37,581 bases of DNA from Arthrobacter sp. (lineage in GTDB: Bacteria; Actinomycetota; Actinomycetes; Actinomycetales; Micrococcaceae). Positions 7,830 to 15,980 of the stretch are shown here, piece by piece. Under the pieces are notes generated by a model. That model was not told the DNA's origin. It saw only the letters and a program-made list of their open reading frames with translations, and searched no databases. The position numbers were made by a program, and so were the translations under genes. The stretch covers positions 1 to 37,581 of the forward strand of contig JASLBS010000039.1 of NCBI GenBank assembly GCA_030146405.1, given 5' to 3'. How positions within the stretch are numbered: position 1 is the stretch's first letter; each line of letters starts with the position of its first letter.

Positions 7830-9473
7830 TCACAGGATGCGCTTCTCCCCCGCCCGGACGATCCTCAGCCAGCGGTACCCGTAGCCCTCGAGGTTGATCT
7901 CCATCTCCCCGCCGCGGTGATCGACCTGTTCGTTACCGAGCAGGTCGATCACGTGGGTGATCTCCCCGCCTCCCGCGACGGTCAGGGACACACTGCGGGC
8001 GTCGGTCGCGAAATTGTGGAGAGCGACGAACTGGCCGGTGGAGCTGACCAGCGAGTGCGCGAGGACGCAGGGATGCTCCTGCTCCAGGATGGTGAAATCT
8101 CCCCACCCGATCTCCGGTGACTTCTTGTAGGCGGCGATCAGTTGCCGGACGAAGTGGAGCAGGGACTCGGGGTCGTGCTGCTGTGCCGAGACGCTCACGT
8201 GTGCCGGGGATGCCCCACCCTCGACCACGGGCAGGGCGAGCTCGGAAGCGTCGGCATGCGAGAATCCGCCGTTCATCTCTGCGGACCACTGCATGGGCGT
8301 GCGCACGGCTGACCGGCCGGGAACCGACGCATGCTCCGCCATCCCGATCTCCTCCCCGTAGTAGAGCACCGGGGCACCCGGTAGGGAGAAGATGAGGCTG
8401 TAGACCATCCGGATGCTGCGGGGATCGTTCCCGAGCATCGGAGGCAGGCGCCGGATGATGCCTCGCCCGTGGATCCGCATCGACTCCTCCGGCGCGAACG
8501 CCTCGAACACCTCGCCGCGTTGCTCCTCCGTCAACTGATCGAGCGTCAACTCGTCATGGTTCCGCACGAAGTTGGCCCACTGGTTCACCGTCGCGATCCC
8601 CGGGCGCTCTGCGAGCACCTCGGCCAGGGGCGTGGCGTCGTGGCGTGCGAGGGCCAGGTACAGGTGCTGATTGGCCACGAAGTCGAACTGCATGGTGAGT
8701 TCGTTCCCCTGGTCACCGAAGAAGGCCTTCTGCTCCTCGTACGGGAGGTTGACCTCCCCCAGCATCATCCCGGTACCGCTGCGCCGCCCCACGTAACCCC
8801 TCAGCGCACGCAGGTACTCGTGCTCGTTCCGGCCCTCGGCCTCGATCAGGAACGGTACGGCGTCCACCCTGAAACCATCGATCCCGAGCTGCAGCCAGAA
8901 GCCGATGACCTTGGCGATCTCCTCCCGCACCGCGGGATTGGCGGTATTGAGATCGGGTTGGTGACGATAGAAGGAGTGCTCGTAGTACTGGCCCGCCACC
9001 TCGTCGAAGAACCACACGCCGTCCTCCTTGTCGGGGAACATGCTGGCCCGCTCGTCCTCGGGCTTCTCGTCCCGCCACATGTAGAAGTCGCGGTACCGGT
9101 TGTCCTTGCTGCTCCTGGCCTCCTGGAACCACGGATGCTCCTCGGAGGTGTGGTTCACCACGAGGTCGATGATCACGCGCATCCCACGGTCGTGGGCGGT
9201 GCGGACCATCTCCACGAAGTCGCCGAGGTGGCCGTTGCGCACGTTCACCCCGAAGTAGTCCGAGATGTCGTAGCCGTTGTCCTTCCGCGGCGAGGGGTAG
9301 AACGGTGCGAGCCAGATGCAGGTCACTCCCAGTTCCTCCAGGTAGTCCAGGCGTTGGCCCAGACCCTCGAGGTCGCCCACGCCGTCGTCGTTCCAATCCA
9401 GGAACGTCTCGACGTTCAGGTTGTAGAACACAGCGGTCTTCCACCAGAGGTCGCTCGTGTCGGTGATCCTCAT
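7830..9473 (-). CDS. GH13 alpha-amylase family protein (trehalose-synthase/alpha-glucosidase-like)
   Basis: A 547-residue GH13 enzyme. The catalytic triad is visible: nucleophile Asp in GFRVDAVPF (about residue 203), acid/base Glu in MMLGEVNLP (about 240) and transition-state Asp in FVRNHDELTL (about 307). DLVVNHTSEEHPWF near residue 105 is conserved region I, and ITDTSDLWWKTAVFYNLNVETFLD at the N-terminus resembles the opening of trehalose synthases. Such enzymes either isomerise maltose and trehalose or hydrolyse and transfer alpha-glucosyl units. It lacks a signal peptide. The ATG overlaps the stop of the upstream LLM oxidoreductase by four bases (ATGA), so both are one translationally coupled unit. 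Which reaction it catalyses is undecided. Confidence 0.88.
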   Translation of the reverse strand: MRITDTSDLWWKTAVFYNLNVETFLDWNDDGVGDLEGLGQRLDYLEELGVTCIWLAPFYPSPRKDNGYDISDYFGVNVRNGHLGDFVEMVRTAHDRGMRVIIDLVVNHTSEEHPWFQEARSSKDNRYRDFYMWRDEKPEDERASMFPDKEDGVWFFDEVAGQYYEHSFYRHQPDLNTANPAVREEIAKVIGFWLQLGIDGFRVDAVPFLIEAEGRNEHEYLRALRGYVGRRSGTGMMLGEVNLPYEEQKAFFGDQGNELTMQFDFVANQHLYLALARHDATPLAEVLAERPGIATVNQWANFVRNHDELTLDQLTEEQRGEVFEAFAPEESMRIHGRGIIRRLPPMLGNDPRSIRMVYSLIFSLPGAPVLYYGEEIGMAEHASVPGRSAVRTPMQWSAEMNGGFSHADASELALPVVEGGASPAHVSVSAQQHDPESLLHFVRQLIAAYKKSPEIGWGDFTILEQEHPCVLAHSLVSSTGQFVALHNFATDARSVSLTVAGGGEITHVIDLLGNEQVDHRGGEMEINLEGYGYRWLRIVRAGEKRIL

Positions 9474-10432
9474 CGGGACATCACCTGCGGCAGGACGCGC
9501 TCGCCCATCGTCGCGAGGAAGTAATCCTGGTTCTTGTCCACGTTGTGCAGGTAGATGCGATCAGCTCCTGTAGCGGTGATCCGGGTGAGCAATTCGGACA
9601 GCTCGGCGGCGTCCGCGGTGCAGAAGACGGATTCCGCCACGGCATCCGGGGAGATGAACTCTGCTGCCTGGTCGTAGTGCTGGACCGTCTCGAGGTCCCA
9701 GCACAGCGGTGGGGGCATGATGTTGGTGCGCCATTGGTCATGCGCCGTACGGAGCGCCTGATCCCGCGTCGGAGCTACGCTGACCTGCGCCTGCACGACG
9801 ACGTCCCCGCGACCGCCGGCATCACGGTAGGCGTCGATCACCTTCTGCAGTTCCTCCAGAGGCTGCAGTATGGTCGCCAGCCCATCGGCCCAGGACGCAG
9901 CCCATGCCGCCGTCTCCCGGGTGACCGCTGCACCGATCAGCGGCGGTGGTGTCTCGGGCAAGGACCACACCTTCGCCCGGTCAACCGTCACCAGGCCCCG
10001 GTGGGTGACCTCCTCCCCGGCGAGGAGCGCCCGGATCACGTCCACACACTCCCTCAGACGGGCGTTCCGCTCGGGTTTGGCGGGCCACCGCTCACCGATG
10101 ATGTGCTCGTTCATCGCCTCGCCGCTGCCGAGTGCGGCCCAGAACCTGCCGGGATACATCTGCTCGAGGGTCGCGATGGCTTGCGCCGTGATCACCGGGT
10201 TGTACCGGTAGCCCGGCGCGGTCACCACGCCGAAGGACAATGACGTGGCTTCGAGTGCCGCGCCCAGCCAGGACCAGGCGAACCCGGATTCACCCTGCCG
10301 TTCGCTCCAGGGGGTCAGGTGATCGGAGCACATGGCGGCACTGAAGCCGGCCGATTCTGCTTCTTTCACGATGTTCAACAGTGTGCGGGGGCCCAGTTGC
10401 TCGTGCGAACAGTGGAAACCAAAGACAGTCAC
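9470..10432 (-). CDS. LLM-class flavin oxidoreductase (TIGR03885-like, probable FMN rather than F420)
   Basis: A 320-residue bacterial-luciferase-like TIM barrel. The N-terminal run FGFHCSHEQLGPRTLLNIV and then AMCSDHLTPWSERQGESGFAW matches my recollection of the TIGR03885 'flavin revertant' clade, which sits inside the F420-dependent LLM family but occurs in organisms lacking F420. GRFWAALGSGEAMNEHIIGERWP (about residues 100-122) is the conserved barrel loop of the F420-type branch. The substrate is unknown. The start is GTG 10432, with GAGG eight bases upstream. The stop overlaps the GH13 start as ATGA, suggesting the pair acts together, possibly in sugar metabolism, which is inference only. 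Confidence is high for the superfamily and moderate for the clade. Confidence 0.85.
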   Translation of the reverse strand: MTVFGFHCSHEQLGPRTLLNIVKEAESAGFSAAMCSDHLTPWSERQGESGFAWSWLGAALEATSLSFGVVTAPGYRYNPVITAQAIATLEQMYPGRFWAALGSGEAMNEHIIGERWPAKPERNARLRECVDVIRALLAGEEVTHRGLVTVDRAKVWSLPETPPPLIGAAVTRETAAWAASWADGLATILQPLEELQKVIDAYRDAGGRGDVVVQAQVSVAPTRDQALRTAHDQWRTNIMPPPLCWDLETVQHYDQAAEFISPDAVAESVFCTADAAELSELLTRITATGADRIYLHNVDKNQDYFLATMGERVLPQVMSR

Positions 10433-10518
10433 GGCTCTTACCTCGTTCGTCGGTCGTGTGCGAGTCGGTCTTCCCAGACTTCAGGTTCGACGACGGGAGG
10501 GCAAGCGCCGCAGCGTCC

Positions 10519-10590
10519 GTGGATCCGATGGTTACAGTTCTGGAACCTCGTGCTGCTCCACCGTGTTGTCCTACGGATCCACAGGTTCCA
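10519..10590 (+). ncRNA. Interleaved inverted repeats, possible pseudoknot leader RNA
   Basis: Repeat A pairs GTGGATCCG (10519-10527) with CGGATCCAC (10574-10582). Repeat B pairs TGGAACCT (10541-10548) with AGGTTCCA (10583-10590). The arms occur in the order A, B, A', B', which is the topology of an H-type pseudoknot if transcribed. Alternatively B may extend by GTG:CAC with a one-base bulge and compete with A. Protein-binding DNA palindromes are the other reading. It lies 254 bases upstream of the first GAF-ANTAR start. Confidence 0.4.
10542..10567 (+). promoter_or_regulatory. Candidate SigH/SigR-type promoter
   Basis: GGAAC followed after exactly 18 bases by GTT matches the GGAAY-N18/19-GTT consensus of actinobacterial oxidative and thiol-stress sigma factors. 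The core is short, so chance occurrence is possible. If real it would drive the first GAF-ANTAR gene with a leader of about 270 bases. Confidence 0.3.
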
Positions 10591-10843
10591 TGGGTCACAA
10601 GGCAGGGATCACCGACATGGCTCGTCGTCGATGTTCAGCCGTCGTCCAGAGGCCTGGGACGGTCCGGCAGCAGCAGGGATCAACAGCACGGGGATGAGCA
10701 CGCGCTCAGGTATGGCACAGCCCTCCTCGATCAGCCTCTAAAGACCGTGATGTGGCTGCCTGAGTATGCTGGTTGTCTGGTCCTGTAGCGGGCAGGCTTG
10801 CAATCGTAACCGGATTATTCGACAGGACGGCGGGGCATACCCG

Positions 10844-11593
10844 ATGACGACCGAAACGACGCAGAACGGCCCAGGCACATCGAACGGCAGTAACATCCCT
10901 GGGGACATAGCGAACCAGCTCAGCGAACTGGCTCGTACTCTGCAGGCCGAGTCCGACACCGAAGCAATCCTCAAGGACATCGTCGACACGGCGATCCGGT
11001 TGATGCCCCACGCGGCCGAAGCGTCCATCAGTCTGGTCAGAGCCCGCCGGAGCATCGAATCCTTCGCGGCCTCGAGTGATCTTCCCCGCGGCGTCGACGC
11101 CGTCCAGAGCGAGACACGGCAGGGCCCCTGCCTGGACGCCGCCTACACGGAACGAATCGTCCGGGTCCCCGACCTCAGCCAGGAGCCCCGATGGCCGAAG
11201 TTCGCCGAGCGGGCCTGGGGCCTCGGGGCGCGCAGCATGCTCTCCTTCCAGCTGTTCGTCGAGGGTGACAACCTGGGCGCCCTGAACGTCTACGGGGACG
11301 GCGTGAACGTCTTCGACGAGGAATGTGAGCAGGTCGGGCTCCTCGTCGCCGCCCACGCGGCGGTCGCCTTCGCCGACTCCCAGGAGATCAAGCAACTCAA
11401 TGACGCCCTGATCAACCGCGATGTGATCGGTCAGGCAAAAGGGATCCTCATGGAGCGGCACAAGATCAGCGCCCACCAGGCATTCACCCTCCTCACCACT
11501 GTGAGTGCGAACACGAACATCAAACTCGTCCGGATCGCCGAGCACCTTGCCACCAGCGGGGAGTTCGCCGCGGAGAAACGTTCGGGGACCTGA
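10844..11593 (+). CDS. GAF and ANTAR domain regulator 1
   Basis: A 249-residue cytoplasmic regulator. Residues about 25-175 form a GAF-like sensor domain (QSETRQGPCLDAAYTERIV and SMLSFQLFVEGDNLGALNVYG are the recognisable parts). Residues about 185-240 form an ANTAR domain with DVIGQAKGILMERHKI and LVRIAEHLATSG. ANTAR domains are three-helix RNA binders that act as antiterminators on paired hexaloop hairpins; the GAF ligand is unknown. No kinase or receiver domain is attached. The start at 10844 has only a weak G-rich sequence upstream but marks where homology begins. Gene 11776 follows on the same strand after 182 bases, and the protein is clearly paralogous to the one encoded at 12723-13505. 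Confidence 0.9.
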   Translation: MTTETTQNGPGTSNGSNIPGDIANQLSELARTLQAESDTEAILKDIVDTAIRLMPHAAEASISLVRARRSIESFAASSDLPRGVDAVQSETRQGPCLDAAYTERIVRVPDLSQEPRWPKFAERAWGLGARSMLSFQLFVEGDNLGALNVYGDGVNVFDEECEQVGLLVAAHAAVAFADSQEIKQLNDALINRDVIGQAKGILMERHKISAHQAFTLLTTVSANTNIKLVRIAEHLATSGEFAAEKRSGT

Positions 11594-11775
11594 GGAAGCG
11601 AAGGCCCAGTACCGGCAGCCCTGATACCAGCCCTCGAGATGGGCCCCGGCCAGGAGTCTGCCCGGTCCCAACGGCGTTGATGATCCTGTTCATGCGACGC
11701 CACCAATGGCTTACGAAGCGGTACTGCCCTCACCCTCGCGGGTCGAACTGCGAACATCACGAAGATTAGGAAGAC

Positions 11776-12555
11776 ATGTCGGAACACCACGCAGTGAAGA
11801 ACGATGCCGTTGATGAACCAGCCGGTGGAGCAGTGGATGAGGTGCCCCTGGCCGGGATGCTGCAGGACATGGTCCTCGAAAGTATCGATGTCGAGGAGTT
11901 CCTGACCAATCTGGCGAAGCTGGCCGCTGGGAAGTTCTCGTCCCGGGGCGAGGAGGTCCTCGGCGCGGTGACACTCCTGCGGCCACGTTCGAAGACGACG
12001 GTGGCCAGCAGCAGCGATCACGCACGGAGAATGGACGAGGTCCAGTACGCTTTCGACGACGGCCCCTGTTTGCGGGCAGCCCGCGAGGAAAAAACGTACA
12101 CCGTCACCGATTTCCGCACCGAGACCAGATTCGGTGAATACACGCACGCGATCTCCGGCCAGGGGCTGCTCTCCGCGCTGGGAATTCCCATCCCGATCGA
12201 GGACGACGCCAGGGCCGGACTCAATCTGTACGCCCCGACGGCGAACTACTTCACCGCCCAGGACATCGCCGAAGCCGAAGTGCTGGCACGCGAGGCTTCG
12301 AAATCACTGCGCATGGCGGTGCGGATCGCGAAGCTGACCGACACCAGCGAGCACCTGAAAACGGCGATGAGTTCACGCACCGTCATCGATGTCGCCGCCG
12401 GCATCATCATGGGCCAGAACAGATGCAGCCACGACACGGCCATGACCATCCTCAAAGCCGCCTCCAGCGGCCGGAACATCAGACTCAATGCCGTGGCCGC
12501 CAAGGTCGTGGAATCCCTCGGCCAGGAAGCCCCCAGCACACACTTCGAGGGATAA
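11776..12555 (+). CDS. GAF and ANTAR domain regulator 2
   Basis: A 259-residue GAF-ANTAR protein of a different subgroup from its neighbours. The GAF part (about residues 40-180) includes VQYAFDDGPCLRAAREEKTY and ISGQGLLSALGIPIPIED. The ANTAR part (about 195-255) has TVIDVAAGIIMGQNRCSHD and then RNIRLNAVAAKVVESLG, keeping the Ala-x-Gly-Ile-Ile-Met core that replaces the usual Gln-Ala-Lys-Gly-Ile-Leu-Met. It presumably binds RNA in response to a signal sensed by GAF. AGGAAG just ahead of ATG 11776 is a good ribosome-binding site. It is convergent with the third regulator across a strong hairpin. The target RNA is unknown. Confidence 0.9.
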   Translation: MSEHHAVKNDAVDEPAGGAVDEVPLAGMLQDMVLESIDVEEFLTNLAKLAAGKFSSRGEEVLGAVTLLRPRSKTTVASSSDHARRMDEVQYAFDDGPCLRAAREEKTYTVTDFRTETRFGEYTHAISGQGLLSALGIPIPIEDDARAGLNLYAPTANYFTAQDIAEAEVLAREASKSLRMAVRIAKLTDTSEHLKTAMSSRTVIDVAAGIIMGQNRCSHDTAMTILKAASSGRNIRLNAVAAKVVESLGQEAPSTHFEG

Positions 12556-12638
12556 CCCGAGCTCGGCCCATAGATGCGGAGCCCACCCACCAGCGGCCGC
12601 CCATCGAACCCAGCCCTGGGACGGCCGAAACCGAATAC

Positions 12639-12697
12639 CAGGAGGACATCCTCCCATCAGGGTTCAGCAGTGGGCCCATGGGAGGGTGTCCGTCCTG
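12639..12697. terminator. Bidirectional hairpin between convergent GAF-ANTAR genes
   Basis: GGACATCCTCCCAT (12644-12657) pairs with ATGGGAGGGTGTCC (12678-12691) in 14 pairs including one G-U. Outer CAGGA (12639-12643) pairs with TCCTG (12693-12697) past a one-base bulge. The loop is 20 bases. With genes ending on both sides it is best read as a shared terminator without a T-run. Confidence 0.65.
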
Positions 12698-12722
12698 ATC
12701 CTACGGAGCATCGTTCGGGCCG

Positions 12723-13505
12723 TTACCGCCGTCCGTCACTGGTGGACGGTAGTGCTCCGCTCGTAGCGAGTTGATCGGCGACATCGATCAGCTTGGTGCC
12801 CGTATGGGAGCTGTACTGGGTGAGCATCATGAAAGCGTGCTGGGCCGTGATCCCATACCGCTCCATGAGAATGCCCTTGGCCTGCCCGATCACGTCGCGC
12901 GAACGCATCGCGTTCCGCATCTGCCCGAGTTTCTGTGAGTCGGCGAAAGCGATCGCCGCGTGGGAGGCAATGAGCAGACCGATCTGCTCGGATTCCTCCG
13001 TGAAACCGTAAGCCTTGCGGCCATAGAGGTTCAGGGCACCAAGGTTGTCGCCCTCCACGTAGAGCTGGAACGACAACATACTCGCCGCACCCAGTTCCAG
13101 AGCCCGCCGGCTGAACTCGGGCCACCGTGATTCGCTCGCCATGTCCGGGACCCTCACCGTTTCGTACTCGTACACGGCATCAAGACACGGGCCCTGCCCT
13201 GTCTCCGACTGGACGGCGTCCACCTGCTTCGGCAGATCGCTCGAGGGCGCCTGCGGGTTGACGCGTCGCCGCCCCTCGACAACGCTGATGGACGCCTCGT
13301 CGGCCCCCGGAACCAGACTGATCGCAGCATCCACCAGACCGGCCAGGATCGCCTCAGGGTCCTCCTCCGCCTGCAACGATCGAGCCAGCCGACTCATCTG
13401 CTCCGCCAGATCGTCCCCGCTGCCCTGCCCGGCGTCCTGCTCCGACTCCTGCCCCGGACGCGGACCGTCCTTGTCATTGCCCGATTCCGCACCATGTATT
13501 GCCAT
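12723..13505 (-). CDS. GAF and ANTAR domain regulator 3
   Basis: A 260-residue GAF-ANTAR regulator closely related to the one at 10844-11593. Both share VDAVQSETxQGPCLDA, ASMLSFQL or SMLSFQL followed by VEGDNLGALN, AFADSQ and RDVIGQAKGILMER. The first 35 residues are acidic and glycine-rich with no evident fold. GAF covers about 40-190 and ANTAR about 198-250. The likely function is signal-dependent RNA binding and antitermination. The two paralogues lie in opposite orientation around the shared hairpin, suggesting inverted local duplication followed by divergence. The ATG at 13505 has no Shine-Dalgarno sequence, but CATACT at 13512-13517, six bases away, may be a -10 for a leaderless start. 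Confidence 0.9.
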   Translation of the reverse strand: MAIHGAESGNDKDGPRPGQESEQDAGQGSGDDLAEQMSRLARSLQAEEDPEAILAGLVDAAISLVPGADEASISVVEGRRRVNPQAPSSDLPKQVDAVQSETGQGPCLDAVYEYETVRVPDMASESRWPEFSRRALELGAASMLSFQLYVEGDNLGALNLYGRKAYGFTEESEQIGLLIASHAAIAFADSQKLGQMRNAMRSRDVIGQAKGILMERYGITAQHAFMMLTQYSSHTGTKLIDVADQLATSGALPSTSDGRR

Positions 13506-13647
13506 GCATCCAGTATGACGATCGTACGTCCCGGCCTATCGCGGCTGTCATGCCGTCCTCACCAGCATGACGACCGGACCGGGAAGGGATAGACGGCGGC
13601 TCACCCCTCCCCGGCGTCCACTCCTGGCTCGGAGTCCTGCTGTGTGG

Positions 13648-13908
13648 TCAGGCGCTGACATCTGCTCCGAAAGGAGCGCGCGGCAGGGGCGGTACTTCGT
13701 CGATGAGCTCGTTCACGGCTACCGCGATGAGATCGCATTCCAGCGGAGGCAGGACGATCAACCCGTTGAGGTACGCGTCCATCTCGTACTCATCGACGGA
13801 CCCGGTCAGTCCGAAGTAACGTAACCAGATGCTCTGAACATCGAGGTTGGCGGCACGGATCGCAACACACGTCAACTGTCGTTGCTTGTTCAGGCTCGAC
13901 GTGTCCAT
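13648..13908 (-). CDS. Uncharacterised 86-residue protein coupled to GAF-ANTAR regulator 4
   Basis: A small soluble protein beginning MDTSSLNKQRQLTCVAI with an acidic middle (WLRYFGLTGSVDEYEMDAYL) and a helix ending in NELIDEVPPLPRAPFG. No catalytic motif or membrane segment is seen, and I do not assign a named family. The overall look is of a short all-helical protein that I associate loosely with ANTAR genes in Arthrobacter-type genomes. The start ATG 13908 shares its A with the stop of the upstream regulator (TGATG), so coupling is tight; ATG 13914 is an in-frame alternative. Being made together with a GAF-ANTAR protein suggests a partner or modulator role, which is inference. No other function can be offered. 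Confidence 0.8.
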   Translation of the reverse strand: MDTSSLNKQRQLTCVAIRAANLDVQSIWLRYFGLTGSVDEYEMDAYLNGLIVLPPLECDLIAVAVNELIDEVPPLPRAPFGADVSA

Positions 13909-14636
13909 CAGCATGGCTCGCTGGTGTCGGTGCCGTCCCGTCGCTGAGCAATGGATCCTGCGGTGTCGCTCATCGGCGCGCCCGCTACACCCGCAAGTCG
14001 CGTGATGCGGGTGAGGGCTTCATCGCGGTCCAGGTCGTGGCGTTCCATGAGGATCCCGCGGGCCATGCCGATGATGTCCCGGGACGCCAGGGATTTCTTG
14101 ACCTCATCGCTGATGCGTTGCGGGGTGTCGCTGGCCTGCACATGCCCCAGTAGCGCCGAAGCTGATTTGGCCAGATTCGCCAACAGGCGTTGGTCCTCCA
14201 CCTTGAAGGCATCCGGTGAGCCCGAGTACACCTTCATCGCGCCGATGCTGTCGCTTCCCCGGATCAGGGGAACGCTGAGGCAGGAACGCACTCCTGCCTC
14301 AGCCGCAGCACCTGCCCATTCCTTCCACCGCACTTCCGTCATGGTGTCGCTGATCAGAATGGGTCGGGATTCTGCCCAGGCGCTGAGGCATGGGCCTTCC
14401 CCAAGGGTGTACTGCAGGTTGTCCGCTTCGAGGACCTTGGCGTCGGTTGCACCGACGCTGGTCCGGTCACCGTTCAGGATGAGGCTCACCCCCGCACCCT
14501 CAGCCTGGACAATGACATCCCGTGCCACTTCTGCGAGGGCATCGACGGCATCCTGGGCGGTCCGATCCGACAGGAGATAACCCTTCGTCCTGCCGATGAT
14601 CACACCGATCTCGCCGACCCGGGGCGTGGCGCTCAT
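13908..14636 (-). CDS. GAF and ANTAR domain regulator 4
   Basis: A 242-residue regulator with a GAF domain (about residues 20-165; NLQYTLGEGPCLSAWAESRP and VRSCLSVPLIRGSDSIGAMK) and an ANTAR domain (about 172-225; KSLASRDIIGMARGILMERH). The ANTAR core is shorter at its C-terminus than in regulators 1 and 3, and after ITRLAGVAGAPMSDTAGSIA the tail is low-complexity. The third ANTAR helix is therefore less canonical, and RNA affinity may differ. ATG 14636 is chosen because GAGG lies six bases upstream; an ATG at 14648 is in frame but lacks that. The stop overlaps the start of the 86-residue protein. It is divergent from the Rossmann oxidoreductase, with 280 bases between. Confidence 0.88.
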   Translation of the reverse strand: MSATPRVGEIGVIIGRTKGYLLSDRTAQDAVDALAEVARDVIVQAEGAGVSLILNGDRTSVGATDAKVLEADNLQYTLGEGPCLSAWAESRPILISDTMTEVRWKEWAGAAAEAGVRSCLSVPLIRGSDSIGAMKVYSGSPDAFKVEDQRLLANLAKSASALLGHVQASDTPQRISDEVKKSLASRDIIGMARGILMERHDLDRDEALTRITRLAGVAGAPMSDTAGSIAQRRDGTDTSEPC

Positions 14637-14916
14637 GCGGAACCTCATCTGGTTCTTACAGGGGTATCACCCTGCGACGAATGGCTGTCTGCTCAACCCA
14701 GGGCAACCAGGAACTAGCCAACCCGATACGCACACTGTAGCCGCAGCCGACGGGGACCGCGCCGACAGGAACAAAGTACGCGAACCAGATGAAGGATCAG
14801 CCGTCGTATGCTCCCGCCGGGGAGTGCAACCCGTCCCCTCCGCGCTACCGAACATTCACGCCGACCACCCTTTGCCAGACGTTTACGAAGCTGAAGGCCA
14901 CTGCTTGACTGGAGGC

Positions 14917-15894
14917 ATGCTTCCGAGGAGTACGATCGCCGTCCTGGGTGCCTCCGGCGTTCTCGGGAACGCCGTCACCCGCCGGTTCAGAGAACAGGGA
15001 TGGGACGTGACAACCGTCTCCCGCGGAGAGGGAAGTGATCGCCGGTACGATCCCCATGACGAGCACTCCGTAAGCGCAGCGATCTCCGGGTCGGCGATGG
15101 TTGTGTCGGTAGCTCCGACGCTCTCGCCCGAGATTGTTCGGAGTACCCTGCGCACGGGGAAAGTCCTCCTCACCGTCGGCGCTCTCAGCGTTACCGACCG
15201 CGCGGAGTTGTGGCGTCTCGCCCCCGAGGGGATGCCGGGTACCGCGGTACTGAACGGTGGCATCTCTCCCGGTCTCACCAACCTCGCAGCTGCCTCCCTA
15301 CTGGCACGTCACCCCGACGCTGATGGTGTTCAGGTAGCGCAGATGATGTCATCGCGCGGCACCGCCGGTACCAGCGGTCTCGAGTACGCGATCGGGCGGT
15401 TGCGCACGGAGACTCGACATCGAACGGTCGATGTACCGTTCCCTGATCGAGGTAGCGTGCGCGCCTTCGATGTGAGCGCTGGACACGATGCCTGGCTCGA
15501 ACGAATCCCCGGACTTCACCGGACCGACCTGCTCCTTGTGTTCCCGGAACGCGTGCTGTCGGCTTTCATCACCGCGATCAACGCTCTAGGACTGTGCCGT
15601 CTCCTTCCCGCACGCCTGCCCGGACGACGCCGAGTCCCGGCACGCATGAGTCGGGAGCCCTTCGAGGAGTGGATAGCCGTCACGAAGGACGGCACAACCC
15701 TGGCGGCGATGACACTCGAAGCCAGCGGGGACTACTGGACAACGGCCGCATCCGCCGAGGCGCAATCTGCCCTACTGCTCGAGAAGCAAAGAGCAGGGTT
15801 CCTGCGCCCCGGACTCCACTCGATCGAATCCGTCCTCGAACTCGGGCCGGTTGCGTCGAAGCTGGGCGCCGAACTCGTCGTGCGGGCAGGATAA
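14917..15894 (+). CDS. Saccharopine-dehydrogenase-like NAD(P)-binding protein
   Basis: A 325-residue protein opening with a clean Rossmann motif (TIAVLGASGVLGNAVTRRF, GxxGxxG). Strands and the SAMVVSVAP and TGKVLLTVGALS segments resemble the N-terminal domain of saccharopine dehydrogenase-like reductases. NGGISPGLTNLAAASLL near residue 110 is a conserved turn in that group. The C-terminal half has no recognised catalytic motif. Its substrate is unknown and the name describes the fold only. ATG 14917 has GGAGG only one base ahead, so a TTG at 14905 or a leaderless start is possible. It is convergent with the DUF1905 gene. Confidence 0.8.
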   Translation: MLPRSTIAVLGASGVLGNAVTRRFREQGWDVTTVSRGEGSDRRYDPHDEHSVSAAISGSAMVVSVAPTLSPEIVRSTLRTGKVLLTVGALSVTDRAELWRLAPEGMPGTAVLNGGISPGLTNLAAASLLARHPDADGVQVAQMMSSRGTAGTSGLEYAIGRLRTETRHRTVDVPFPDRGSVRAFDVSAGHDAWLERIPGLHRTDLLLVFPERVLSAFITAINALGLCRLLPARLPGRRRVPARMSREPFEEWIAVTKDGTTLAAMTLEASGDYWTTAASAEAQSALLLEKQRAGFLRPGLHSIESVLELGPVASKLGAELVVRAG

Positions 15895-15980
15895 TCGCGA
15901 ACGTGCTCGTCAATGGTCGGTAGGAGTGGTTGGGCCGGCAGTCAGGAGTGCACGACGTCGTCGGTAGCGATCGTGGTCCT

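Larger units (their letters stand above)
10433..10843. other. 411-base intergenic region between LLM and GAF-ANTAR genes
   Basis: No convincing gene lies here; the open frames have no family resemblance and no ribosome-binding sites. It must contain promoters for both divergent genes. Two interleaved inverted repeats (10519-10590) and a possible SigH-type promoter (10542-10567) are described separately. The stretch 10600-10840 shows no further clear structure by eye. Confidence 0.7.

Noticed and set aside
8580..8600. GTTCACC core resembling a PHO box
   Set aside because: Single unit inside the GH13 coding region without an 11-base repeat; expected by chance.
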